A stretch of 64,000 nucleotides of DNA from Xylophilus ampelinus (GCF_901875635.1 NZ_CABFMN010000070.1:26978-90977); one strand, 5' to 3'; shown: positions 54,373 through 63,740, counted from the stretch's first letter. Notes: a model not told the origin generated them from the letters alone. Made by a program: numbers and translations.

Positions 54373-55109
54373 TGGCATCGCCCGTGGTGCCGGTGGTGCT
54401 GAGCATCGCCGTGCTGCTGGCGGTGTGGGAAGGTGCGATCCTGCTCCTGGGCATCCCGCCCTTCGTGCTGCCCAGCCTGGATGCGATCGTGCGGCATGCA
54501 TTCAGCGACACCGGCCGGCTCCTGGCCGCGCTGCTGGCTACGCTGGGGGAAGCGCTCGGCGGCTATGCGCTGGGCAGCCTGCTCGGCCTGCTGCTGGCCG
54601 TGGTACTCCTGCTCGCGCCGCCCCTGGAGCGCATCGTCATGCCGCTGGCGGTGGCGGTGAACGCGGTGCCGACGGTCGCCTATGCGCCGCTCTTCCTGAT
54701 CTGGTTCGGGCTCGGCGCGGCGTCGAAGGTGGCGCTGGTGGCGCTGGCGGTTGGCTTCACCATGCTGGTGAATGCGCTGCACGGCCTCAAGCAGGCCGAC
54801 GCCGCTGCGGTCAACCTGATGCGCAGCTTCGGGGCCGGGCCGCTGAAGATCGTCTGGCGCCTGCGCCTGCCGGTGGCGATGCCCTCCGTGGTCACCGCGC
54901 TGCGTGTCTCGGTGCCGCGCAGCATGATCGTGGCGATCGTCGGCGAGATGCTGGGCGCCTATGCGGGGCTCGGCCGGATGATCTATGAATCGACACAGCA
55001 GGTGGACCTGCTGAGCGTGTGGGCGGCTGTGCTGGTGGCGTCGCTCGCGAGCATGGTCTTCTACGGCGTGCTCGTGTGGATCGACCAAAAACTGGTCTGG
55101 TGGCGATGA
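54351..55109 (+). CDS. ABC transporter permease 2 (NitT/TauT type)
   Basis: The 252-residue permease is homologous to the preceding one, with VVLSIAVLLAVWEGAILLLG and the coupling loop MRSFGAGPLKIVWRLRLPVA. AAAGGAGG precedes ATG 54351, which lies 22 bases inside permease 1. Two permease paralogues in a row point to a heterodimeric channel like those of the ThiX or RibX type. Its TGA overlaps the next start by 4 bases. Confidence 0.9.
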   Translation: MVAQRKLMASPVVPVVLSIAVLLAVWEGAILLLGIPPFVLPSLDAIVRHAFSDTGRLLAALLATLGEALGGYALGSLLGLLLAVVLLLAPPLERIVMPLAVAVNAVPTVAYAPLFLIWFGLGAASKVALVALAVGFTMLVNALHGLKQADAAAVNLMRSFGAGPLKIVWRLRLPVAMPSVVTALRVSVPRSMIVAIVGEMLGAYAGLGRMIYESTQQVDLLSVWAAVLVASLASMVFYGVLVWIDQKLVWWR

Positions 55110-55879
55110 TGACAAAGACGAACCCTGCGGCCTACCCCGAGACCGAAGCCGAGCTGCGCGTGCAGCTCGCCGCCTGCTACCGGCTGGTAGCGCACTTCGG
55201 CATGGACGACCTGATCTACAACCACATCTCCGCGCGCGTGCCGGGGCCGCAGCATCACTTCCTGATCAACCCCTACGGGCTGCTGTTCTCGGAAGTCACG
55301 GCCTCCTCGCTGGTGAAGATCGACCTGGACGGCCACAAGGTGGACGACACCGACGCCGAGGTCAACCGCGCCGGCTTCGTGATCCACAGCGCCATCCATG
55401 CGGGCCGTCCCGACGCGCTGTGCGTGCTGCACACCCACTCCGAGGCCGGCACCGCGATCGCCGCCATGCCGCACGGCCTCGCGCCGCTGAGCCAGTTCGC
55501 GATGCGCTACCAGGGCCACACCGCCTTCCACGACTACGAAGGCGTGGCACTGGAGACCGGCGAGCGCGCGCGGCTGGTGCGCGACCTGGGACACCACCAC
55601 ACGCTGGTGCTGCGCAACCACGGCATCCTGACCGTGGGGCGCACCATCCCCGAGGCCTTCATCCTCATGTACTACTTCGAGAAGGCGGCCAAGGTGCAGT
55701 TGCTCGCGCAGGCCGGCCTCGCCGCCGGCGAGCAGTTGGTGTACCCGCAGCCCGAAGTGAGCGCGCTGGCCGCGCGCCAGTTCACCGAATTCGCCGGGGA
55801 CATCCTGCCGCCCGGCACGCGCGAATGGCCCGCGTTCCTGCGCATGCTGGAGCGCACGCAGCCGGACTACCGGCTCTGA
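55106..55879 (+). CDS. Class II aldolase/adducin-family protein
   Basis: The 257-residue protein has the zinc ligands of class II aldolases: HTHSEAGTAIAAM (His-x-His) and LRNHGILTVG. The phosphate-loop segment YNHISARVPG is present. Family members are fuculose-phosphate aldolase, ribulose-phosphate epimerase and decarboxylases. In this operon it may cleave or decarboxylate an intermediate; the exact step is unknown. It overlaps the permease stop by 4 bases. Confidence 0.88.
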   Translation: MMTKTNPAAYPETEAELRVQLAACYRLVAHFGMDDLIYNHISARVPGPQHHFLINPYGLLFSEVTASSLVKIDLDGHKVDDTDAEVNRAGFVIHSAIHAGRPDALCVLHTHSEAGTAIAAMPHGLAPLSQFAMRYQGHTAFHDYEGVALETGERARLVRDLGHHHTLVLRNHGILTVGRTIPEAFILMYYFEKAAKVQLLAQAGLAAGEQLVYPQPEVSALAARQFTEFAGDILPPGTREWPAFLRMLERTQPDYRL

Positions 55880-55926
55880 CGGCCGTTCATCCCTTCTTCC
55901 CCCCTTTCCTACACCTCCCAGAGACC

Positions 55927-56766
55927 ATGCAATTCGAGAACCTCACGCCCTTCCTCGGCACGGAAGTCAAGGACATCGACCTGCGCGAACCGGTGAGCGA
56001 CGCCGAGTTCGCCGTGCTGCGCGAAACGCTCAACCAGCGCTCGGTGCTGCTGTTTCGCGGCCAGCGGATCAACGAGGCCCAGCATGTGGCCTTCTCGCGC
56101 CGCTTCGGGCCGCTGCTGGGCCATGTGCTTACGCAGTTCCTGAAGAAGGAGCATCCCGAGGTATACGTGCTGTCGAACGTATCGGAGAACGGCAAGCCCA
56201 TCGGCAACCACAAGGAAGGCTGGAACTGGCATTCCGACCTCTCGTACAAGGCCGAGCCCTCGATGGGCGCGCTGCTCTATGCGCTCGAAGTGCCGCCGGT
56301 GGAGGGCGACACCTTCTTCGCCTCGATGCATGCCGCCTACGACGCGCTCGACGACGACATGAAGGCGCGCATCCGCCATCTCACCGCCACCCACAGCTAC
56401 GCCAACTACTACGGCAAGGCCTTCGCCGACCGCAACCCGCTCACGCCCGAGCAGCTGGCCGCCACGCCCGACGTGGTGCACCCGCTGGTGCGCACGCATC
56501 CCGAGACCGGCCGCCTCTCGCTCTACGTGGGCGAGGACGTGGTCAAGCAGATCGACGGACTGCCCGCCGATGAGAGCGCTGAACTGCTGGCCGAGCTGAA
56601 CGCACACGCCATCTCGCCGGAGTTCAGCTACCGCCACAAGTGGCTGGCCGGCGACCTGCTGGTGTGGGACAACCGCTGCACCATGCACCGTGCCACGCCC
56701 TACGACGACAACGTGTACCGCCGCGTGATGCACCGCACCACCGTCGCCGGAGACCGCCCGTTCTGA
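55927..56766 (+). CDS. TauD/TfdA-family dioxygenase
   Basis: The 279-residue protein is a 2-oxoglutarate- and iron-dependent oxygenase with the 2-His-1-carboxylate facial triad: His and Asp in WNWHSDLSY and the distal His in CTMHRATPYDDN. The oxoglutarate-binding Arg is probably in YRRVMHRTTVAGD. TauD releases sulfite from taurine and TfdA cleaves phenoxy ethers. The presence of an ABC importer of the TauT group makes a sulfonate substrate possible, but the other neighbours (amidohydrolase, aminotransferase) point to a nitrogen compound. Confidence 0.9.
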   Translation: MQFENLTPFLGTEVKDIDLREPVSDAEFAVLRETLNQRSVLLFRGQRINEAQHVAFSRRFGPLLGHVLTQFLKKEHPEVYVLSNVSENGKPIGNHKEGWNWHSDLSYKAEPSMGALLYALEVPPVEGDTFFASMHAAYDALDDDMKARIRHLTATHSYANYYGKAFADRNPLTPEQLAATPDVVHPLVRTHPETGRLSLYVGEDVVKQIDGLPADESAELLAELNAHAISPEFSYRHKWLAGDLLVWDNRCTMHRATPYDDNVYRRVMHRTTVAGDRPF

Positions 56767-56845
56767 CCTCGGACGTCACGCGCCGGCCGTCCGCCGAACC
56801 GGCACAAGCCCGCCAAAGACAGACACAACAACGAAAGGCAAGACC

Positions 56846-57583
56846 ATGGAACCCCATGACCCGGAGATGACCGCGGACCCTTCGCTGCCGCGCGCCCGCG
56901 AGCGCCAGCGCGGCAGGGGCGCCACCCTGTCCGACGAACTGAAGGACACGCTGGAGGACCTGATCGTCAGCGGCGTCATGAAGCCCGGCGCGCGGCTCGA
57001 CGAAGCCGAGCTGGCCGAGCGCTTCAAGGTCTCGCGCACACCGGTGCGCGAGGCGCTCAAGGCGCTGGCGGCCACCGGGCTCGTCGACCTGCGAAGCCGC
57101 CAGGGCGGCGTGTGCGTGGCGCGCATCTCGCTGCCGATGCTCATCGAGATGTTCCAGATGATGGCGGTGATGGAAGGCCTGTGCGCGAAGTTCGCGGCGC
57201 GCCGCGCCAGCGAGGCGCAGAAGCAGCGCATGGGCGACCTGCACGACGAGCTGACCCGCATCCTCGCCTCGGGCGACCACTCGCGCTTCTACGACGTGAA
57301 CCAGGACTTCCACGACGCGCTCTACGAAGCGTCGAACACGCACTACCTGGCCGAGCAGACCCGCGCGCTGCGCAAGCGGGTGCGCGTGTACCGCCGCTAC
57401 GTGACCTTCCAGCCCGGGCGCATGAGCGCCACCATCGGCGAGCACGGCGCGATCCTCGACGCGATCCGCCGCAACGATCCGGCGGCAGCCTTCAACGCCG
57501 CCATCGACCATGTGAGCCTGCTGGAGGACGACATCGTCGACCTCATCGCCGCGCTGTCCGAGCAGGACGCGGGCGTCGCGTGA
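56846..57583 (+). CDS. GntR-family regulator (FCD domain)
   Basis: The 245-residue regulator has a GntR winged helix (about 30-95, LDEAELAERFKVSRTPVREA) and a C-terminal FCD domain with metal-binding residues in the FHDALYEASNTHYL and H-rich helices (EHGAILDAIRRND). FadR-type regulators bind carboxylate effectors. It is encoded inside the catabolic operon, on the same strand, so it probably controls it. The sigma-54-type promoter upstream suggests an additional activator. Confidence 0.9.
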   Translation: MEPHDPEMTADPSLPRARERQRGRGATLSDELKDTLEDLIVSGVMKPGARLDEAELAERFKVSRTPVREALKALAATGLVDLRSRQGGVCVARISLPMLIEMFQMMAVMEGLCAKFAARRASEAQKQRMGDLHDELTRILASGDHSRFYDVNQDFHDALYEASNTHYLAEQTRALRKRVRVYRRYVTFQPGRMSATIGEHGAILDAIRRNDPAAAFNAAIDHVSLLEDDIVDLIAALSEQDAGVA

Positions 57584-57635
57584 CTCCCCTCTTCCACCCA
57601 TTTCCGATCGCCTCCCCGCATCCCAGGACAACTTC

Positions 57636-58469
57636 ATGAAACTCGAACTCGACGGCAAGACCGTACTCATCACCGGAGCCTCCAAAGGCATCGGCCTTGC
57701 AGCTGCCCATTCGTTCGCGGCCGAAGGCTGCCACCTGCAGCTGGCCGCACGCGATGGCGTCGCGCTGGCGGCCGCCAAGGCAGACATCGAGAAGCTCCAC
57801 CCGGTCAAGGTGAACATCCACCCGATGGATCTGGCCGCCCCCGGTGCCATGGCCCAGCTGTCCGAGGCCGCCGGCCATGTCGACATCCTCGTGAACAACG
57901 CGGGCGACATTCCCTCGGGCCCCATCGAGTCGCTGGACTTCGCCGTGGTGCGCCGCGGCTTCCAGCTCAAGGTGCTGGGCTACATGGAACTCAGCCAGAT
58001 CTACTATGCCCGCATGAAGGCCGCGGGCGGCGGCGTGATCGTGAACGACATCGGCAACTCCGGCGAGAACTGGGACGCCAACTACATCGCCGGATCCACC
58101 GGCAACGCGGCCGTGATGGCCTTCACGCGCGCACTCGGCGGCGTGAGCCTGGACGACGGCATCCGCGTGGTGGGCGTGAACCCGGGGCCGGTGGCCACCG
58201 ATCGCATGGTCAAGCTCATGAAGCGCCGCGCCCTCGACACCCACGGCGACGAAGGCCGCTGGGAAGAGCTGTTCGACAACTACCCCGGCGGCCGCCCCGC
58301 CACTCCGGAAGAGGTGGCGGAGCTGATGGTGTTCCTGGCCTCGCCGCGCGCGGGCTACATCACCGGCACGGTCGTGACCATCGATGGCGGCATCGCCGCG
58401 CGCGGCTCGATCATCAAGACGAGCAAGAAGGCGCTGGCAGCCGAACAGGCGCAAAGGCTCGCGGCATGA
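57636..58469 (+). CDS. SDR-family protein lacking the catalytic lysine
   Basis: The 277-residue protein has the classical SDR cofactor motif VLITGASKGIGLAAA and NNAG (87-90), and the proline turn VNPGPVATDRM. The active-site Tyr is Y150 in DANYIAGSTGNAAV, but the residue four positions later is Ser154, so the YxxxK lysine is missing. A catalytic change, or reliance on a different Lys, follows if the enzyme is active. It overlaps the aminotransferase start by 4 bases. Confidence 0.88.
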   Translation: MKLELDGKTVLITGASKGIGLAAAHSFAAEGCHLQLAARDGVALAAAKADIEKLHPVKVNIHPMDLAAPGAMAQLSEAAGHVDILVNNAGDIPSGPIESLDFAVVRRGFQLKVLGYMELSQIYYARMKAAGGGVIVNDIGNSGENWDANYIAGSTGNAAVMAFTRALGGVSLDDGIRVVGVNPGPVATDRMVKLMKRRALDTHGDEGRWEELFDNYPGGRPATPEEVAELMVFLASPRAGYITGTVVTIDGGIAARGSIIKTSKKALAAEQAQRLAA

Positions 58470-59641
58470 ATGCGGCTCTGAATCCCGCCGCCGCGGTGCC
58501 GGCCGTGACCAGCGATGCCGAAACCCGCAACCGCTACTTCGACCGGCTCTTTTCCAACCCCGATCTGATGTGGCTGGGCCAGAACACCAACCACTTTCCG
58601 CTGCACCCGGCCGTGCGCAAGGCGCTGCACGATGCGATCGACGACGAGAGCTTCCACGCCTACGCGCCACCGTTGGGGATGGAGGCGCTGCGCTCGGCCA
58701 TCGTGGCGGACCTGGGCGTGCCCGACCAATCGGCCGTGGTGACCGACGGCGCGGTCTCGGCGCTTGCGCTGGCCTGCCGGGCCTTCTGCGCCGCGGGCAA
58801 GGGCTTCGTCACCACCGACCCGGGCTGGAAATGGCCGCTGCAGTTCGCGGCCAAGGCGGGCTGCACCATCACCGAGATTCCGATCTACGGGCCCGAGCAC
58901 GGCTTCAAGTTGTCGGCCGAGGCGCTGGCCGCATCGACCGGCGCGGACACCGCCGTCATCTACCTCGTCGACCCCAACAACCCCCTGGGCACCACCTACA
59001 CCGAGGACGAGATCCGCGCCTTTGCCGAGAGGGCCCGCGAGATCGGCGCCATCCTCATCCACGACTGCACCTACCGCGACTTCGCCGACAGCCACACCCT
59101 GGCCTCGCGCTTCTACCCGGAAGGCACCGTGACCATCGTGAGCTTCTCGAAGTGGCTCGGGCTCGCGGGCCTGCGGCTCGGCGCGCTCGTCGCCTCGCCG
59201 GAGCTGCTCGCGCGCATCCTGCCGCATTCGCAGGCGCCGCTGGGCGCGAGCGTGCTGGCACAGCGCGCGGCCATCGCGGGCCTCGCGGTCAAGACCGAAT
59301 GGATGACCGAGGTGATCGCGCAGCAGCGCGAGAACCAGCGGATGATCGTCGAAGCCTTCGGCAAGCTCCCGGGCTTCGAGGTGCCGGTGTTTCCGTCGCA
59401 GGCCAACTTCATCGTGGTCGAGTGCAGCAAGGCGGGCGTGACGCCCGAGGCGCTGGTCACCGCGCTGGGCGAGCACGACATCATGGTGCGGCAGGGCACC
59501 TACCACACGCCGCGCTTCGGCCACCGCTTCGTGAAGATCTCCACCACCGTGCCCCGGGCCTGGGCGCAGGCGCTGTGCGACGTGCTGCCGCAGGCGGTCG
59601 AGCGCGCGCGCGGCCTGCCGGCGACGGCGGCGCTGTTCTGA
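58466..59641 (+). CDS. PLP-dependent aminotransferase, class I/II
   Basis: The 391-residue enzyme has the fold-type I aminotransferase pattern: YLVDPNNPLGTTY (the PNNPxG motif), DCTYRDF with the PLP-binding Asp, and SFSKWLGLAGLRLGALV with the Schiff-base Lys. The donor and acceptor cannot be assigned; histidinol-phosphate-like or alanine-type enzymes are nearest by layout. It sits between the unusual SDR and an alpha/beta hydrolase in the same operon, and overlaps the SDR by 4 bases. Confidence 0.9.
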   Translation: MNAALNPAAAVPAVTSDAETRNRYFDRLFSNPDLMWLGQNTNHFPLHPAVRKALHDAIDDESFHAYAPPLGMEALRSAIVADLGVPDQSAVVTDGAVSALALACRAFCAAGKGFVTTDPGWKWPLQFAAKAGCTITEIPIYGPEHGFKLSAEALAASTGADTAVIYLVDPNNPLGTTYTEDEIRAFAERAREIGAILIHDCTYRDFADSHTLASRFYPEGTVTIVSFSKWLGLAGLRLGALVASPELLARILPHSQAPLGASVLAQRAAIAGLAVKTEWMTEVIAQQRENQRMIVEAFGKLPGFEVPVFPSQANFIVVECSKAGVTPEALVTALGEHDIMVRQGTYHTPRFGHRFVKISTTVPRAWAQALCDVLPQAVERARGLPATAALF

Positions 59642-59655
59642 GAAAGGGCCCGACG

Positions 59656-60537
59656 ATGGGTTTCGCCACCACCCCCGACGGCATCCGCCTCTACTACGAG
59701 ACCGCCGGCAGCGGCACGCCGATCGTGTTCGTGCACGAGTTCGGCGGCGACCACCGCAGCTGGGAGCCGCAGATGCGCTACTTCGCGCGTCGCCACCAGT
59801 GCGTGACCTTCGGCGCGCGGGGCTATCCGCCCTCCGACGTGCCGGCCGACGTGGAGCGCTATTCGCAGGCCATCGCGGCCGACGACATCGCGGCCGTGAT
59901 GGACGCGCTGGGGCTGCAGCGCGCCCACATCGTCGGCCTGTCGATGGGCGGCTTCGCGACGCTGCACTTCGGCCTTCGCCATGCGCACCGGGCCGCTTCG
60001 CTCGTCATCGCCGGTGCCGGCTACGGTGCCGAGAAGGAGCACGAGGAATACTTCCGCGGCGTCTCGCTCGAGGTCGCCAGGCAGTTCGAGGCGCAGGGCG
60101 CCGAGAAATTCGCCCGCACCTATTCGCTGGGCGCGAGCCGCGTGCAGTTCCAGAACAAGGACCCGCGCGGCTGGCAGGAGTTCGCGACCTGGCTCGGCCA
60201 GCACGACGCCGTGGGCGCGGCCAACACCATGCGCGGCGTGCAGGCGCGCCGCCCCTCGATCTACGACCTGGAAGGCGAGCTGCGCGCAATGGCCGTGCCC
60301 TCGCTGGTGGTGGTCGGCGACGAGGACGACCACTGCCTGCAGCCCGGCATCTTCCTCAAGAAGACGCTGCCGGCCTGCGGCCTGGCGGTGATGCCCAAGA
60401 CCGGTCACACGCTGAACCTGGAAGAGCCTGCGGCCTTCAACGCCCTGCTGGCGGAGTTCCTGGCACAGGTCGAGGCCGGCCAGTGGAAGCCGCGCGACCC
60501 GCGTGCGCTGCCCAGCCAGATCATGAAGACGGACTGA
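59656..60537 (+). CDS. Alpha/beta hydrolase
   Basis: The 293-residue protein has a Ser-Asp-His layout: nucleophile Ser in GLSMGGFATLHFG, oxyanion segment VHEFGGDHRSW, probable acid in VVVGDEDDHCLQPG and His in PKTGHTLNLEEP. It might hydrolyse an ester, lactone, C-C bond or amide intermediate; enol-lactonases and meta-cleavage hydrolases share the pattern. ATG 59656 is 14 bases after the aminotransferase stop. Its TGA overlaps the start of the next gene by one base. Confidence 0.9.
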   Translation: MGFATTPDGIRLYYETAGSGTPIVFVHEFGGDHRSWEPQMRYFARRHQCVTFGARGYPPSDVPADVERYSQAIAADDIAAVMDALGLQRAHIVGLSMGGFATLHFGLRHAHRAASLVIAGAGYGAEKEHEEYFRGVSLEVARQFEAQGAEKFARTYSLGASRVQFQNKDPRGWQEFATWLGQHDAVGAANTMRGVQARRPSIYDLEGELRAMAVPSLVVVGDEDDHCLQPGIFLKKTLPACGLAVMPKTGHTLNLEEPAAFNALLAEFLAQVEAGQWKPRDPRALPSQIMKTD

Positions 60538-61829
60538 TGACCACCGCCACCGCCACCGCGACAGCCCCGCCGGCCCAGGGCGCCTGGCGCATCGACGCCG
60601 ACCGGCTCTGGCGCCGGCTCATGGCGCTGGCCTGCATCGGCGCCACGCCCGGCGGCGGCGTGGACCGGCAGGCGCTGAGCCGGGAGGAGATCGATTCCTG
60701 GCGCACGATGATCGGCTGGGCCGAGTCGTCGGGGTTGGAGCCATCGACCGACGCCGCGGGCAACCTCTTCATCGCACTGCCGGGGGCCGATCGCGATGCG
60801 CCGCCCGTGCTCGCGGGCAGCCATCTCGACAGCCAGCCTGGTGGCGGGCGTTTCGACGGCGTGTACGGCGTGGTCGCGGCCCTGGAGGTGCTGACCACCC
60901 TGGCCGGGCGCGGCGTGCGTCCGCCGGTGGACATCGTCTGCGTGGCGTGGATGAACGAGGAGGGATCGCGCTTCGCGCCCGGGATGATGGGCTCGGAGGC
61001 CTTCGCCGGCGTGCGCAGCCTGGAGGCCGTGCGGGCGGTGCGCGATGCCGGCGGCATCGCCGTCGGCGATGCGCTCGACGCGCTGCATGCGGCGTTTCCG
61101 GCGCTGCGCCGCAGGCCGCTGGGCTTTCCGGTGGCGGCCTACCTCGAAGCGCACATCGAGCAGGGGCCGGTGCTGGAGGCGCAGCAGTGCACGATCGGTG
61201 TGGTCACCGGCATCCAGGGCAAGAAGACTTTCGACATCGTCGTCGAGGGCGAACGCGGCCATGCCGGCACGCTGGCGATGTCCGACCGGCACGACGCGCT
61301 GGAAGCCTTCACACGCATGGCCTCCGCGCTCTATGCCGAGATCGGGCGCCACGACGAGGCCGTGAAGTTCACCATCGGCCGCCTGCAGGTCGAACCGAAC
61401 GCGCCCTCGGTCGTGCCCGAGCGCGTGACCCTGCGCATCGACCTGCGGCATCCCGACAACGCGGTGCTCGGCCACCTGGGGCAGCGCATCGCCGAGCTGT
61501 GTGCGGCCCTGGCCGCGCCATGCAGCGTGCGCGTGACGGCGCTGGTCGACGCGCCCTCCAACGGCTTCGATCCGTCGCTGCAGCAGGCGATCGCGCGGGC
61601 CGCGGCCCGCATGGGCGTTCCCCACATGCCGATTCTCTCGGCGGCGGGCCACGATGCGCGCCACCTGGCACCCCTGTGCCCCAGCGCGATGATCTTCATC
61701 CCATGCCGCGATGGCGTGAGCCACGCGGAACACGAGTGGGCCGAGCCGGCGCATGTCGCAGCCGGCGCGGATGTGCTGCTGGACGTCCTGCTTCCCTGGG
61801 CGGGCGTCGCGAAGGACGGCACACCGTGA
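60537..61829 (+). CDS. Allantoate/N-carbamoyl-amino-acid amidohydrolase-type enzyme
   Basis: The 430-residue M20/hydantoinase-family enzyme has the binuclear metal ligands: His and Asp in GSHLDSQPGGGRFDGVYG, Glu pair in NEEGSRF, His in GERGHAGTLAMSDRHD and the C-terminal His in DGVSHAEHEW. It belongs to the group of allantoate amidohydrolase, N-carbamoyl-L-amino-acid hydrolase and beta-ureidopropionase, which release ammonia and/or CO2 from ureido compounds. No allantoinase or dihydropyrimidinase gene is near, so the substrate is probably not allantoate. The next gene is translated from the overlapping GTG. Confidence 0.9.
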   Translation: MTTATATATAPPAQGAWRIDADRLWRRLMALACIGATPGGGVDRQALSREEIDSWRTMIGWAESSGLEPSTDAAGNLFIALPGADRDAPPVLAGSHLDSQPGGGRFDGVYGVVAALEVLTTLAGRGVRPPVDIVCVAWMNEEGSRFAPGMMGSEAFAGVRSLEAVRAVRDAGGIAVGDALDALHAAFPALRRRPLGFPVAAYLEAHIEQGPVLEAQQCTIGVVTGIQGKKTFDIVVEGERGHAGTLAMSDRHDALEAFTRMASALYAEIGRHDEAVKFTIGRLQVEPNAPSVVPERVTLRIDLRHPDNAVLGHLGQRIAELCAALAAPCSVRVTALVDAPSNGFDPSLQQAIARAAARMGVPHMPILSAAGHDARHLAPLCPSAMIFIPCRDGVSHAEHEWAEPAHVAAGADVLLDVLLPWAGVAKDGTP

Positions 61830-62761
61830 GCCCCACCGTCGTCGACATGGCCGACCTGCCGATGCAGTACCCGGCCGCGCCCGCCGGTGCGGCGCAGGCC
61901 AGGGCCCGTTTCTTCAACTCCGGCAATGCCTTCAACGTGAAGCTGCCCGCGGTGCCCGCTCGGCTTTTCGGGCCGCCGCCGCAGGAACGCTTCGGTGTGT
62001 TCGACTGCGACCAGTCCCCCGCCCTGGGTGGCGGCGTTGCGGCCACCACGCCGCTGATGCTGGCGCGCTATGTGCGCATCGCCGCACGCGACGCGCTGCC
62101 ACCGCTCGATGTGCATGCGACCGGTTCGGTCTGGTACGTGATTTCCGGCGCCGGGCATGTCACGGGCCCGGCGATCGACCTGGCCTTCGCTGCGGGTGAT
62201 GTATTGCTGCTGCCGGGCGCACGGGGCTACCGGTTCGAGGCCGGCGACGAAGGTGCCCTGCTCTGGAGCGTCGACAACGCGCCGCAACTGGCCTTCGAGC
62301 GCGCGCAGCCGGCCCCCGTGGCCGAGGCGCTCATCGACGCGGTGCACTACCCGGCTGCGGAGATCGAGCGCCAGCTCGCGCTGATCCTGTCCACCGGCAC
62401 GCACGACGAGACCTCCGGCCGCGCGCTGATCTTCTCGTCCGACCGCCAGGCCGCCGCGCGCAACCTCACGCCCACGCTGACGCTGAGCCTCAACACGCTC
62501 GAGCCGCACACCCACCAGCGCACGCATCGCCACAACTCGGCCGCCATCACGCTGGTGATGAGGGGCGAAAACTGCCATTCGATGGTCGGCGGCGAGCGCT
62601 GCCCCTGGGCGCCCTGGGCCACGCTGGTGACGCCGCCGGGCGCGCCGCATTCGCATCACAACGAGGGCGCGCACGGCGCACGCTTCCTGATCGTGCAGGA
62701 CGGCGGGCTGCACTACCACGCGCGGACCATGGGATTCGAGTTCCTGGAAGCCAGAGGCTGA
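61826..62761 (+). CDS. Bicupin protein, gentisate-dioxygenase-like
   Basis: The 311-residue protein has two cupin domains: one near 85-150 (SVWYVISGAGHVTGPAIDLA, FAAGDVLLLPG) and one near 210-300 with metal-ligand candidates in HTHQRTHRHNSAAITLV and PHSHHNEG. The layout resembles gentisate 1,2-dioxygenases and related ring-cleaving bicupins. GTG 61826 overlaps the previous stop by 4 bases and follows GAAGGA, so I prefer it to ATG 61847. A ring cleavage or hydrolysis step in the pathway is possible. It is the last gene of the operon. Confidence 0.82.
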   Translation: MSPTVVDMADLPMQYPAAPAGAAQARARFFNSGNAFNVKLPAVPARLFGPPPQERFGVFDCDQSPALGGGVAATTPLMLARYVRIAARDALPPLDVHATGSVWYVISGAGHVTGPAIDLAFAAGDVLLLPGARGYRFEAGDEGALLWSVDNAPQLAFERAQPAPVAEALIDAVHYPAAEIERQLALILSTGTHDETSGRALIFSSDRQAAARNLTPTLTLSLNTLEPHTHQRTHRHNSAAITLVMRGENCHSMVGGERCPWAPWATLVTPPGAPHSHHNEGAHGARFLIVQDGGLHYHARTMGFEFLEARG

Positions 62762-62852
62762 CGCTGCCGCAGGCGGATCGCTGCCCGCCTGGCCCGATGC
62801 TTGCTGGGCGCACAATCACTGTCACCCAAAGCATCCGCGACCCCGCCCAAGA

Positions 62853-63722
62853 ATGAGCCCGAACGACACGCACGACCTCCACGACAAACGCCTCGCCGAT
62901 GCCTGGGCCACGCTCCAGGCCCATGCCGACCAGGGGCTGCCGCTCGACCACGATCCCTCCCGCCTGGCTTTTGCCGACCCCGAGTTCCTGCTGCGCCGCG
63001 AAACCCGCGGCCTGCGCATGCAGCTGGAGTTGATGAAGCCCGACCTGGAGATGCGCGCCCACGGCATCGAGAACACCATCGTCGTCTTCGGCAGCGCGCG
63101 CTTTCGCAGCGAAGAGGAAATGGGCGCGCTCATCGCCCAGGCCGACGCCGCCGGCGACGCCAAGGCCGCTGCCCGCTGGCGCAAGCTGGCGCGCGGCAGC
63201 CACTACTACGAGCAGGCGCGTGCCTTCGGCAAGCTGGTCGCGCACTACAGCAACGACAAGGAGCCGGCCGACCAGCTCTTCGTGTGCACGGGTGGTGGTC
63301 CGGGCATCATGCAGGCCGCCAACCGCGGCGCCTACGAGGGCGGCGGCCTGTCGGTCGGCCTGGCCATCGCACTGCCGATGGAAGAAGCCGCCAACCCCTA
63401 CGTCACACCCGCGCTCTCCTTCAAGTTCCACTACTTCGCCATCCGCAAGATGCACTTCATGATGCGGGCGAAGGCGCTGGTGGCCTTTCCGGGCGGCTTC
63501 GGCACGCTGGACGAGCTGTTCGAGGTGGTCACCCTCGTGCAGACGCGCAAGTCCAAGCAGGTGCCGATCGTGCTGTTCGGCTCCGAATACTGGAAGCGGC
63601 TGATCGACTTCGACTTCCTGGTCGAGGAAGGCGTGATCTCGCCCGAGGACATCGACCTCTTCGAATACGTCGACACGCCCGAAGACGCCTGGGCGGCGAT
63701 CAAGCGCTTCTACAAGCTCTGA
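62853..63722 (+). CDS. LOG-family protein (TIGR00730-type)
   Basis: The 289-residue protein has the LOG/lysine-decarboxylase-like fold: VVFGSARF, GGGPGIMQAANRGAYEGGG and the PGGFGTLDELFE motif of cytokinin-nucleoside 5'-monophosphate phosphoribohydrolases. The N-terminal 70 residues are an extension. In bacteria these enzymes hydrolyse nucleoside monophosphates to base and ribose 5-phosphate (the PpnN/YgdH group), or have unknown roles. It begins 91 bases after the bicupin gene and appears to be an independent unit. Confidence 0.88.
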   Translation: MSPNDTHDLHDKRLADAWATLQAHADQGLPLDHDPSRLAFADPEFLLRRETRGLRMQLELMKPDLEMRAHGIENTIVVFGSARFRSEEEMGALIAQADAAGDAKAAARWRKLARGSHYYEQARAFGKLVAHYSNDKEPADQLFVCTGGGPGIMQAANRGAYEGGGLSVGLAIALPMEEAANPYVTPALSFKFHYFAIRKMHFMMRAKALVAFPGGFGTLDELFEVVTLVQTRKSKQVPIVLFGSEYWKRLIDFDFLVEEGVISPEDIDLFEYVDTPEDAWAAIKRFYKL

Positions 63723-63740
63723 TCCGTTTTCATTGATCGA

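Noticed and set aside
56163..56185. TACGT...ACGTA dyad in the TauD-like gene
   Set aside because: The spacer is 8 and not 6, and it lies inside coding sequence.
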